Positions 8,501 through 15,261 of a DNA stretch of 34,528 nucleotides are shown here, piece by piece; position 1 is the first letter of the stretch, and each line of letters begins with the position of its first letter. The stretch is taken from NCBI RefSeq assembly GCF_003596335.1, contig NZ_QZCH01000034.1, forward strand, positions 1 to 34,528. Direction: 5' to 3'. Both the position numbers and the translations under genes were made by a program. Below the pieces are notes generated by a model. The model was given only the letters and a program-made list of their open reading frames with translations. It searched no databases and was not told the origin of the DNA. The DNA is from Motilimonas pumila. Its GTDB lineage: Bacteria > Pseudomonadota > Gammaproteobacteria > Enterobacterales > CBDFNC01.

Positions 8501-10530
8501 CGCAGCTCAAGGCCTTAATTGGGCCTTCTCAACTCCGCTTATTGGATTATCATTTTGCTCAATTTATTGCTCAGTCTCAAGCGCACCCTGTTAGCGTTGT
8601 GTGCGCGGCATTAACCAGTTATGAGTTAGGCAGAGGTAACGTTTGCTTGGATTTAGCCTCACTTGATGCTTATTTTGCTGCAGATGGTTTGTTGGCGGAG
8701 TGGTCATTCCCCCATGAGCAGTTACCTGAACCAAGCAGTTGGCCGACTTTTTTGACCCAATGCCATGCTGTGGGAGAGGGAAAACCTTTGCAATTGCAGC
8801 GCAATCGACTGTATTTAACCCGTTACTGTTTATTTGAACAAGCGGTTGCTGCTCGTTTATTGCAGTCGAGCGCGCCGCCTGAGGCCGAGTCTTTGGTTAC
8901 GCTAGGTGAGCAGTTAAATAGCTTGTTTGCGCCCGACTGGTTTTTTGTTGCTCGCCAGTTACATGCAGATTTAAATAACCCCGATAACGCCCGCGCTTTT
9001 GCAACGCAGTATTTAGATGTGGTGCATCCAGCACTTGTCAATTGGGGCGAGGTCAGTCAATGCTTGTTGCAAGCGTATGAGTCAACGGATGCGGTTGCTT
9101 TATTGCCTCAGGTGATGGCTTATATTCCCAGCCACGCCCAATTAAATTGGCAAAAGGTGGCAGCTGCGCTGGCTGCTACCAGTGATATAGCCATTATTTC
9201 TGGCGGGCCTGGTACGGGAAAAACCACCACAGTAACCAAGCTGTTAGCCTTATTATTAATGCAGTCGCCTCGTGAACCCCTCGACATTCGCTTGGCTGCG
9301 CCAACTGGTAAAGCGGCTGCCCGGCTCACAGCATCTATTACTGCTGCGGTTGCAGGCTTAGGGTTGGCACCTGACATCAGTGAGCGGATCCCGACTCAAG
9401 CCAGTACCATTCATCGTTTGCTCGGGGTCATCCCCGGACGTCATGATTTTCGCCACCACCAAGAGAATTTGTTGCATTTGGATGTATTAGTGGTGGATGA
9501 GGCATCAATGGTCGACTTACCTCTAATGGCTCGTTTGTTGGCCGCGCTACCACCCCATTGCCGGATTATTTTACTTGGTGATAAAGACCAATTGGCCTCA
9601 GTAGAAGCGGGGTCAGTACTTGGTGATATTTGCAGCTTTTCTGAGCAAGGTTTTAGTCAGCAGCAAGCAGCAAGGCTATGTCAGTTAACCGGTTATGAAT
9701 TAACGTCCGCGTCGGGTGTCGCGAGCCCAATCGCAGATAAAATATGCCAATTAAAACGCAGTTACCGTTTTCACCAATACTCGGGTATTGGTTACTTGGC
9801 CAATGCCGTGAATCATGGTGCAGTAAAAACAATTGCGCCCTTGTGGTCACAGTATCAAGATATTGATTTGCATGCCTTGTCTGAAATGGCGACGTTACAG
9901 CATATGACAGTCGCAGGGTATCAGCAGTATTTAAATTTGCTGCAGCCTGTTCACAGCGACAATGCCGATGAAGCCAGAGCAATGTTGAATGCCTTTAATC
10001 AATATCAAGTGTTGGTTGCACTTAGGCAAGGACCTTATGGTGTTGAGGGCATGAATGAGCAAGTTGAGGACTGGTTGACTCAAGCCCGCCTTATTCAGCC
10101 AGCTTTGAATATTACGCCTTGGTACCCTGGCCGACCGATTATTATTACCCAAAATGACCATCAAGCAGGCTTGTACAATGGCGATATTGGTATTTGTCTG
10201 GCGAATAAAGACGGTGCCAACCGCGTGTATTTTGAATTAGCAGATGGCAAGGTCCATCACTTCTTACCCAGCCGCCTGCCGGCGCATCAGACGGTTTACG
10301 CGATGACAGTGCATAAAAGTCAGGGCTCTGAATTTAATCATACCGTAATGGTTTTACCTGATAAAATGGCTCCGGTACTTACCAGAGAATTAGTGTATAC
10401 CGGGATCACCCGGGCGAAAACGAAATTGGATCTGTTTAGTTCGGTCGCCTTACTTAACCAGGCAATAATAAAGCGTACGCAACGAGCAAGTGGGTTGGTT
10501 CCTCGTTTGAATGGCGCTGCACATGAGTAA
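8494..10530 (+). CDS. recD: Exodeoxyribonuclease V alpha subunit RecD
   Basis: RecD is the 5'-3' SF1B helicase of RecBCD. At 678 aa it is longer than E. coli RecD (608); the extra length is mostly in the N-terminal part before the helicase core. Walker A GGPGTGKT is at residues 237-244 (Lys243), Walker B begins at Asp335-Glu336 (DEASMVD), and the C-terminal helicase motifs AMTVHKSQGSEF and VYTGITRAK are present. The ATG lies inside the 3' end of recB (overlap 8494-8500) with an AAGGAG-type site just upstream. The stop is followed after 25 nt by a barstar-family gene on the same strand, which may share the transcript. Confidence 0.97.
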   Translation: MLTQLKALIGPSQLRLLDYHFAQFIAQSQAHPVSVVCAALTSYELGRGNVCLDLASLDAYFAADGLLAEWSFPHEQLPEPSSWPTFLTQCHAVGEGKPLQLQRNRLYLTRYCLFEQAVAARLLQSSAPPEAESLVTLGEQLNSLFAPDWFFVARQLHADLNNPDNARAFATQYLDVVHPALVNWGEVSQCLLQAYESTDAVALLPQVMAYIPSHAQLNWQKVAAALAATSDIAIISGGPGTGKTTTVTKLLALLLMQSPREPLDIRLAAPTGKAAARLTASITAAVAGLGLAPDISERIPTQASTIHRLLGVIPGRHDFRHHQENLLHLDVLVVDEASMVDLPLMARLLAALPPHCRIILLGDKDQLASVEAGSVLGDICSFSEQGFSQQQAARLCQLTGYELTSASGVASPIADKICQLKRSYRFHQYSGIGYLANAVNHGAVKTIAPLWSQYQDIDLHALSEMATLQHMTVAGYQQYLNLLQPVHSDNADEARAMLNAFNQYQVLVALRQGPYGVEGMNEQVEDWLTQARLIQPALNITPWYPGRPIIITQNDHQAGLYNGDIGICLANKDGANRVYFELADGKVHHFLPSRLPAHQTVYAMTVHKSQGSEFNHTVMVLPDKMAPVLTRELVYTGITRAKTKLDLFSSVALLNQAIIKRTQRASGLVPRLNGAAHE

Positions 10531-10555
10531 AATGAAATATTAATAAGGGTTGTTC

Positions 10556-10882
10556 ATGCAAGTATATTTAAATGTGGCCGATGTTTATGATTGGCAAGAT
10601 TTTCACAGTGAGAGTTTTCGTGTTTTCCAATTTACCGGTTTTTATGACCACAATATGGAATGTTGGACCGATGCGATGAAAAACCTGATTGACGACGACG
10701 ACGAGCTGACTGGCATAGTGCTAGAAGACGGTGAACCTTTGGCGGTGATGTTAGAAGGTGCTGAAATGTTGATCAATAACTGCCCGGAAGTCTTACTGGG
10801 GTTAATGGAAGGCGTGGCCTTGGTGAACCAGTTTTTTGCTGATGAAGGCAATGATAGCCGCGTTGTGATTGTTGCAAGTTAG
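10556..10882 (+). CDS. Barstar-family protein, orphan
   Basis: This 108-aa, very acidic protein (about 22 Asp/Glu against 3 Lys/Arg) has the barstar (ribonuclease-inhibitor) signature. Residues 29-41 read FYDHNMECWTDAM, aligning with the barstar helix that plugs the barnase active site: Tyr30, Asn33 and Asp39 are kept, Asp35 is Glu, and Gly31 and Trp38 are replaced. A CPE block near 76-78 is also typical of proteobacterial barstar homologues. I chose ATG 10556, with AAGGG 6 nt upstream, over the in-frame TTG 6 nt earlier. No barnase-like RNase is encoded next to it. It follows recD by 25 nt and precedes yceH by 27 nt. The function is unknown; it could inhibit an RNase encoded elsewhere or bind another partner. 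Confidence 0.82.
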   Translation: MQVYLNVADVYDWQDFHSESFRVFQFTGFYDHNMECWTDAMKNLIDDDDELTGIVLEDGEPLAVMLEGAEMLINNCPEVLLGLMEGVALVNQFFADEGNDSRVVIVAS

Positions 10883-10909
10883 CAGCTTGACTATATTGAG
10901 GGAATAAAA

Positions 10910-11587
10910 ATGGAATACAATTTTAGTCAAAATGAGCTTAGAGTATTGGGCTGCTTACTGGAAAAGCAAGTGACGACTCCCGATCACTATCCCTTAACAC
11001 TCAATAGTTTAACATCAGCCTGTAATCAAAAAAGCAGTCGAGAGCCGGTTTTAAACCTGTCTGAGGCAGAGGTGCAAGGGGCGGTGGATTTGCTGGTTAG
11101 CAAACGCATTGTGACATTGCAAACCTTGGGATCGAGGGTGAATAAATATGATCACCGTTTTTGCAATCAGGAGTTTGGCGGCTTGAGCTTGTCAGCTGCC
11201 CAGGTTGCGGTGTTATGCGTATTATTTTTACGTGGCCCACAAACCGCTGGAGAGTTGCGCACTCGCACGCAAAGATTGTATCAGTTTAGCGATGTGCAAG
11301 AGGTCGAACAGTGTTTGACCGAGTTGCAACAGCATCAAGATATGGCGATGGTGAAAGTCTTACCTAAACAAGCTGGGAAGCGAGATTGTCGTTATGTGCA
11401 GCTATTTAGTGATGATACCAGTATTGATAATGATACCGAAGCGAGTGACGTTACCCCAGTTGACAGGCACACCTCAGAGTTGATGCAAGCAAGCGGTCTG
11501 AGTGAAAGGGTTGCAGAGTTAGAGCTGCAAGTGTCCCTGCTACAACAACAGCTCGCGGAATTAACGGCTAAGTTCGATGACCACTAG
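10910..11587 (+). CDS. yceH: YceH family protein (UPF0502, DUF480)
   Basis: This is a 225-aa protein of the widespread proteobacterial YceH family. The N-terminal block [21 protein letters not shown] and the following [15 protein letters not shown] are diagnostic. The family folds as two winged-helix domains, here about residues 1-170. The C-terminal stretch, about 195-222, is a predicted coiled coil with leucines at heptad spacing. DNA binding is inferred from the fold only; no target or phenotype is established. A GAGGGAA ribosome site precedes the ATG. It ends 9 nt from the convergent gene on the minus strand, with no clear terminator between them. Confidence 0.93.
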   Translation: MEYNFSQNELRVLGCLLEKQVTTPDHYPLTLNSLTSACNQKSSREPVLNLSEAEVQGAVDLLVSKRIVTLQTLGSRVNKYDHRFCNQEFGGLSLSAAQVAVLCVLFLRGPQTAGELRTRTQRLYQFSDVQEVEQCLTELQQHQDMAMVKVLPKQAGKRDCRYVQLFSDDTSIDNDTEASDVTPVDRHTSELMQASGLSERVAELELQVSLLQQQLAELTAKFDDH

Positions 11588-11596
11588 CAGTCATCT

Positions 11597-11950
11597 TTAA
11601 ACCGCTGCAAAGCGCATTTCCAGCAGCTCGCTGTATAAGTCGTCAACCTCTTGAGCTTGCTGCTGGCGGCTTACTGCACACTCTTGTGCTAACTCGTCAA
11701 TCGCCAGTGCCGCGTTGGTTTGGTCGTTTAAATCTATATAGGTCAACGCTTTAATATTTAGAGCCGCTAAACGTGTCATATGTTCACCTTCATTTAACGC
11801 TTTGTTAGCAAAGGCTAACGCTTGCTCATGATGCGATAAATATAACTCGTGTTGTGCAAGTTTGATGTCTTCCCCTAACATCTGCGTGGCGACGGCACTG
11901 CCACTTGATAACGCGAAAAGTCCAATTAACGCGAAACTGATACTGCGCAT
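11597..11950 (-). CDS. Small exported helical (TPR-like) protein
   Basis: I do not recognise a named family. The 117-aa product begins with a clear Sec signal peptide: MRS, a hydrophobic core of about 12 residues, then a small-residue stretch ending SAVA, with likely cleavage around residue 20-22. The rest is predicted all-helical and Ala/Leu/Glu-rich, with two helix pairs resembling tetratricopeptide units (roughly 30-60 and 62-92). A periplasmic protein is expected. It is convergent with yceH and stands at the edge of a long gene-poor gap. The signal peptide and even codon use make it likely real, but it could be lineage-specific. Confidence 0.7.
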   Translation of the reverse strand: MRSISFALIGLFALSSGSAVATQMLGEDIKLAQHELYLSHHEQALAFANKALNEGEHMTRLAALNIKALTYIDLNDQTNAALAIDELAQECAVSRQQQAQEVDDLYSELLEMRFAAV

Positions 11951-12354
11951 ATAAGTCCCGTTAGATACTGCTTTTTGATAACTTTATTAGGTTTATCTTG
12001 GCACAGTCGGAATGTTTCGCAATGTTCGTGCTTTGGCTCTGTGAGCTTATGCTGTTTTGCGACCGGTTCCAGTGACAGTTTTGCCAGCAAGATCAAATTA
12101 TACCTGTCTGATGTGCTAAATATTACGATAAGGCTGTGTTGTTATTCTGGCTCAACCTAGGGCAAGGGCATGATAAGAGTGAATAAAACCTAGGAGTTTA
12201 GCTCCGCCCAAAGAGAGCCATTTCAGCGCTACACATAGGGTGAGGGGATAAGTCGATGACAACAGGCTAATTAAGATGTATTAAAAAAGAAATATGGAGG
12301 AACAAAGAGAGCACGGGCTGGCAATAGATGCCTGATGGGATCAAGAGGAGATAA

Positions 12355-12432
12355 TGCCTTCTTCCTGTTGGCCTACAGGGCCGAGTGTGAAGCGGAGGAA
12401 TATTTCCCCGCTTATCATAAAGGAAGAAGGCA
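12355..12432 (+). other. Three-way-junction inverted-repeat element (possible structured RNA)
   Basis: A perfect 12-bp outer stem (12355-12366 with 12421-12432) encloses two further hairpins. Hairpin A pairs 12370-12373 with 12379-12382 around a 5-nt loop. Hairpin B pairs 12390-12400 with 12404-12413 over 10 bp with one bulged A (12396) and a 3-nt loop. The pairing is seen directly. Whether it is transcribed, or is a miniature repeat element, is unknown. A good Shine-Dalgarno (GAGG, 12345-12348) precedes an ATG at 12354 that opens a 31-codon frame ending at 12449, overlapping the whole fold. Confidence 0.5.
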
Positions 12433-12532
12433 AAATGCTTACTTTATAAATTTGCCTACGGTCTAACAAGCTGTTCGCTTTGCATGCGCTTATTACGTCC
12501 TGTACTCACCTGTTTCCAATTTACTTTTCTTA

Positions 12533-12590
<58 letters not shown>

Positions 12591-12919
12591 TTTCCGCTTA
12601 TTTCTTAATTTTACTGAGCTTGGTTTGGACGGTAGGGTTTGCTTATAAACCTCACATCATGGTTGGTGTAACTCAGGCTAATATTTGTAGCCCCTACGAT
12701 GCATATTTTATCGCCACCAGTACAAAAGACTTTACCAAAACACGGGAGGCATTAAATACGCGTCTCATTATTTAGTGTGATCTGTATTGTCTGTTTTCGC
12801 AACATTTTGAGACATTTTTTTCTTACTCACGCCGCATAAACCTGTCTTGTTTTCGCTTGCTAACTGGACTTAACAAGTGAGTATGCGACAATCATGGTTG
12901 CATTTTTAGGAGCCATGCT

Positions 12920-13876
12920 ATGCCAACAAACTTACAACAAAAATTTACCGAGCTGACTTGTGGGGTGTACTTTATTGGGACTACACCGCCAAAAGAAAAT
13001 ACTGAGCTTAGTGCTGTCGCTGGCATTGCTGACAAACTGTTAGAGCGCTTAACCGAAATCGAGTATGACGGCTTAATCGTTTATGATATTCAAGACGAAA
13101 CATCACGTATTGATAAACCTCGTCCGTTCCCATTTAAATCCACTCATGATCCTCGCCTTTATAGCCAATTGTTGGCCAGTAAATCGCAACGCGAAGTTAT
13201 CACTTACAAAAGCGTGTCACAACGCGATAAAGCTGATTTTGAAGCTTGGTTAAATCAAGCTTGGCACCAATTTGGTGTGCGTGACTTGGTGCTGGTGGGA
13301 AGCCCGTCTTCCGATGGCGAAATTAAGCTGCCATTGCCTGAAGCCTATCAAGTTTTACAAGATAGCCCACTGTCATTTCAATTAGGTGGGGTAACCATTG
13401 CTGAGCGTCATGCTAAAAAGGGTGATGAACATTTAAGGCTGCAACATAAGCAAAGCCAAGGTTGTGAATTTTTTATCTCGCAAGCCGTTTACGATGCACA
13501 GGCCACGATTGATTTGTTGACGCGTTACGCGTTGCAGTGCAAAGAAAGTGGGAAGCCGCCTGCTCGTGTGATTTTAACCTTTTCACCTTGTGGTAGCGCT
13601 AAAACCTTGGAATTTATCGAGTGGCTCGGCATTGCTGTTCCAGAAGCAACCAGCTTACGAATTTTACAAGCAGAAAACCCATTGATCGAATCGATCCATA
13701 TTTGCCGTAATAACTTACAGCAGATATTGCAAGCCTGTTTGCCTTTAGGCATTCCTTTTGGGTTAAACATTGAAAGCTTGACCAACCGTAAAGAAGAGAT
13801 TGATGCAGCAATTTTACTATTCAAATTATTAAAAGCGACGTTAGATTTGAGTTTGGCTGAGCAACAGTTGAAGTGA
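12920..13876 (+). CDS. MTHFR-fold protein (methylenetetrahydrofolate reductase-like)
   Basis: The 318-aa protein has the TIM-barrel pattern of the methylenetetrahydrofolate reductase family. VTIAERH...DEHLRLQHK leads to GCEFFISQAVYD (residues 181-192), where Gln188 matches substrate-binding Gln183 of E. coli MetF, and the later blocks VILTFSPCGSAKTLEF and GIPFGLNIESLTNR also align. However, the catalytic Glu28 of MetF (in FEFFPP) falls on Gly20 here (YFIGTTPP), and Asp120 (LRGD) falls on Ser128 (LVGS). It is therefore probably not the main MetF; substrate and cofactor are uncertain. The start has TAGGAG 7 nt upstream of the ATG. A weak methionine-type operator could not be confirmed. It is followed by an unrelated protease gene. 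Confidence 0.8.
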   Translation: MPTNLQQKFTELTCGVYFIGTTPPKENTELSAVAGIADKLLERLTEIEYDGLIVYDIQDETSRIDKPRPFPFKSTHDPRLYSQLLASKSQREVITYKSVSQRDKADFEAWLNQAWHQFGVRDLVLVGSPSSDGEIKLPLPEAYQVLQDSPLSFQLGGVTIAERHAKKGDEHLRLQHKQSQGCEFFISQAVYDAQATIDLLTRYALQCKESGKPPARVILTFSPCGSAKTLEFIEWLGIAVPEATSLRILQAENPLIESIHICRNNLQQILQACLPLGIPFGLNIESLTNRKEEIDAAILLFKLLKATLDLSLAEQQLK

Positions 13877-13957
13877 GATATGATTAAAGAGTAGCATCAA
13901 GCTTAAGGTCCAAAATATCGTCATAATGGAGTGTCCGCCCTAAGGACAAGGAGTAAT

Positions 13958-15181
13958 ATGAAAACCCATTTAATTGCCAGTATCGGCGCCTTGTTGAGTT
14001 TCAACGCCGTGAGCAGTGAGCAATTGTACCCAAGGATTGTTGGTGGGAGCTTTGCTGAAAACATACCTCCTTGGATGGCAAGCTTGCAGTTTTATGATAA
14101 AGGCTGGAACCATTTTTGCGGCGGTTCACTCATTGACTCGCAATGGGTATTAACAGCCGCTCATTGCTTGGATGGGATTGAAGGCACTCCTGCCGTGCCG
14201 GATTTACATATATTTTTTGGTAATAAAGACCTCAATGGTGAGGGTAAAAGGGTTGCTGCCAGTAAAGTATTTCTTCACCCTGACTATGAAAGCAATTATT
14301 TAATTAATGATATTGCGTTGATAAAACTGTCAGAGGCGGTGGAATTGCAATCTTTACCTTTACTTGACCGTGTTGATTTTCAGCAGTTGCCACTGCAATC
14401 AACACAATTTAGATTGTATGGTTGGGGAGCTGTCAACCAAAGCGGTACTGAGTATTTACCTTTACTTAAACAAGTAGATTTAACCTACCTTGATTGTGCA
14501 GGGGAACAAAATCAAGGCGCTTTTTGCGCCGGAGGTGCGGATGAAAACGCGTGTTTCGGAGACAGTGGCGGTCCATTATCGCTGTGGGACGGAAATCAAA
14601 TGCGGCAAGTCGGCATTGTGAGCGCTGGTTACTCTCGATATTGCGGTGTTGCGGCACTGCCTGATAGTTACACTGAAGTCAGTTATTACCAGGAATGGAT
14701 TGCGCAAGTCAAAACTCAGCTAATATTAGAGGATAATATCTACTACGGCATGGCGCCAGGTACAGAGCAAACTTACCTGGTCCGACTGTATAACCACTCA
14801 AGCCAAGTGGTAAATATAGACAGTATTACGGTAAACCCTGTCCGGGATAATATTCGCGCTGGTACCCTTAGTACATACGAAGTCGCTGCAGGCGGTTACC
14901 TTGACTTACCATTCGAGTATCAAGCCCAACCTGAGGTTGAGACATTTGATGTACAAGTACAACTGTTGGAAGACATTGATAACGATGGCGTTTATGACTT
15001 GGTACAGAGCAAATTAACTTTTGTACCTGCAGAGGACTCGGCTCCAGGTGATAACAGCGGTGACACTAGTGGCAGCGGTGGTGGCGGTGGTTCGATTGGC
15101 TTGAGTATTGCGTTACTGGGTCTATTGGGTTGGTATCGTCGATTACTCGCAAGACGTTGCGATTTGTCATCGAAAAAGTAA
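13958..15181 (+). CDS. Secreted trypsin-like serine protease with GlyGly-CTERM anchor
   Basis: This is a 407-aa S1 protease similar in design to Vibrio cholerae VesB. A Sec signal peptide covers about residues 1-20, followed by a six-residue propeptide ending in Arg26; the mature end is IVGG (27-30). The catalytic triad is His69 (TAAHC), Asp118 (NDIAL) and Ser203 (GDSGGP). The S1 pocket is unusual: the position of trypsin Asp189 is Asn197, while Gly226 is replaced by Asp236. A beta-rich domain follows (about 255-357), then a Ser/Gly/Asp linker and a GlyGly-CTERM tail (Gly-rich 372-378, one hydrophobic helix, Arg-rich end). Such tails are processed by rhombosortase, and the proteins usually leave by type II secretion. 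The ATG at 13958 (AAGGAG 4 nt upstream) is preferred to the in-frame GTG 27 nt earlier. Confidence 0.93.
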   Translation: MKTHLIASIGALLSFNAVSSEQLYPRIVGGSFAENIPPWMASLQFYDKGWNHFCGGSLIDSQWVLTAAHCLDGIEGTPAVPDLHIFFGNKDLNGEGKRVAASKVFLHPDYESNYLINDIALIKLSEAVELQSLPLLDRVDFQQLPLQSTQFRLYGWGAVNQSGTEYLPLLKQVDLTYLDCAGEQNQGAFCAGGADENACFGDSGGPLSLWDGNQMRQVGIVSAGYSRYCGVAALPDSYTEVSYYQEWIAQVKTQLILEDNIYYGMAPGTEQTYLVRLYNHSSQVVNIDSITVNPVRDNIRAGTLSTYEVAAGGYLDLPFEYQAQPEVETFDVQVQLLEDIDNDGVYDLVQSKLTFVPAEDSAPGDNSGDTSGSGGGGGSIGLSIALLGLLGWYRRLLARRCDLSSKK

Positions 15182-15195
15182 ACCGTGCAATAACC

Positions 15196-15249
15196 TGATG
15201 GAAGTAAAAAGGCCAAGGTTTTTACGCCTTGGCCTTTTTACTTCCATCA
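15196..15249. terminator. Bidirectional terminator, 23-bp perfect stem
   Basis: Bases 15196-15218 pair perfectly with 15227-15249 around an 8-nt loop. The core is a GC-rich segment flanked by A5 and T5, so it works as an intrinsic terminator in both directions. It separates the protease gene (plus) from the convergent nhaA paralogue (minus). The stem is longer than a terminator needs. Confidence 0.93.
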
Positions 15250-15261
15250 AGGATGATAACT

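Noticed and set aside
11975..12160. 61-codon plus-strand ORF as a gene
   Set aside because: It has no ribosome site of note, a Cys/Ser-rich low-information sequence and no family signature.
12471..12477. GTCTAAC as an integron attC half-site (RYYYAAC)
   Set aside because: No matching GTTRRRY core lies within the next 150 nt, and there is no integrase or cassette ORF.
12757..12767. Possible MetJ box before the MTHFR-like gene
   Set aside because: Only one poor match to AGACGTCT is present and no tandem copy follows.
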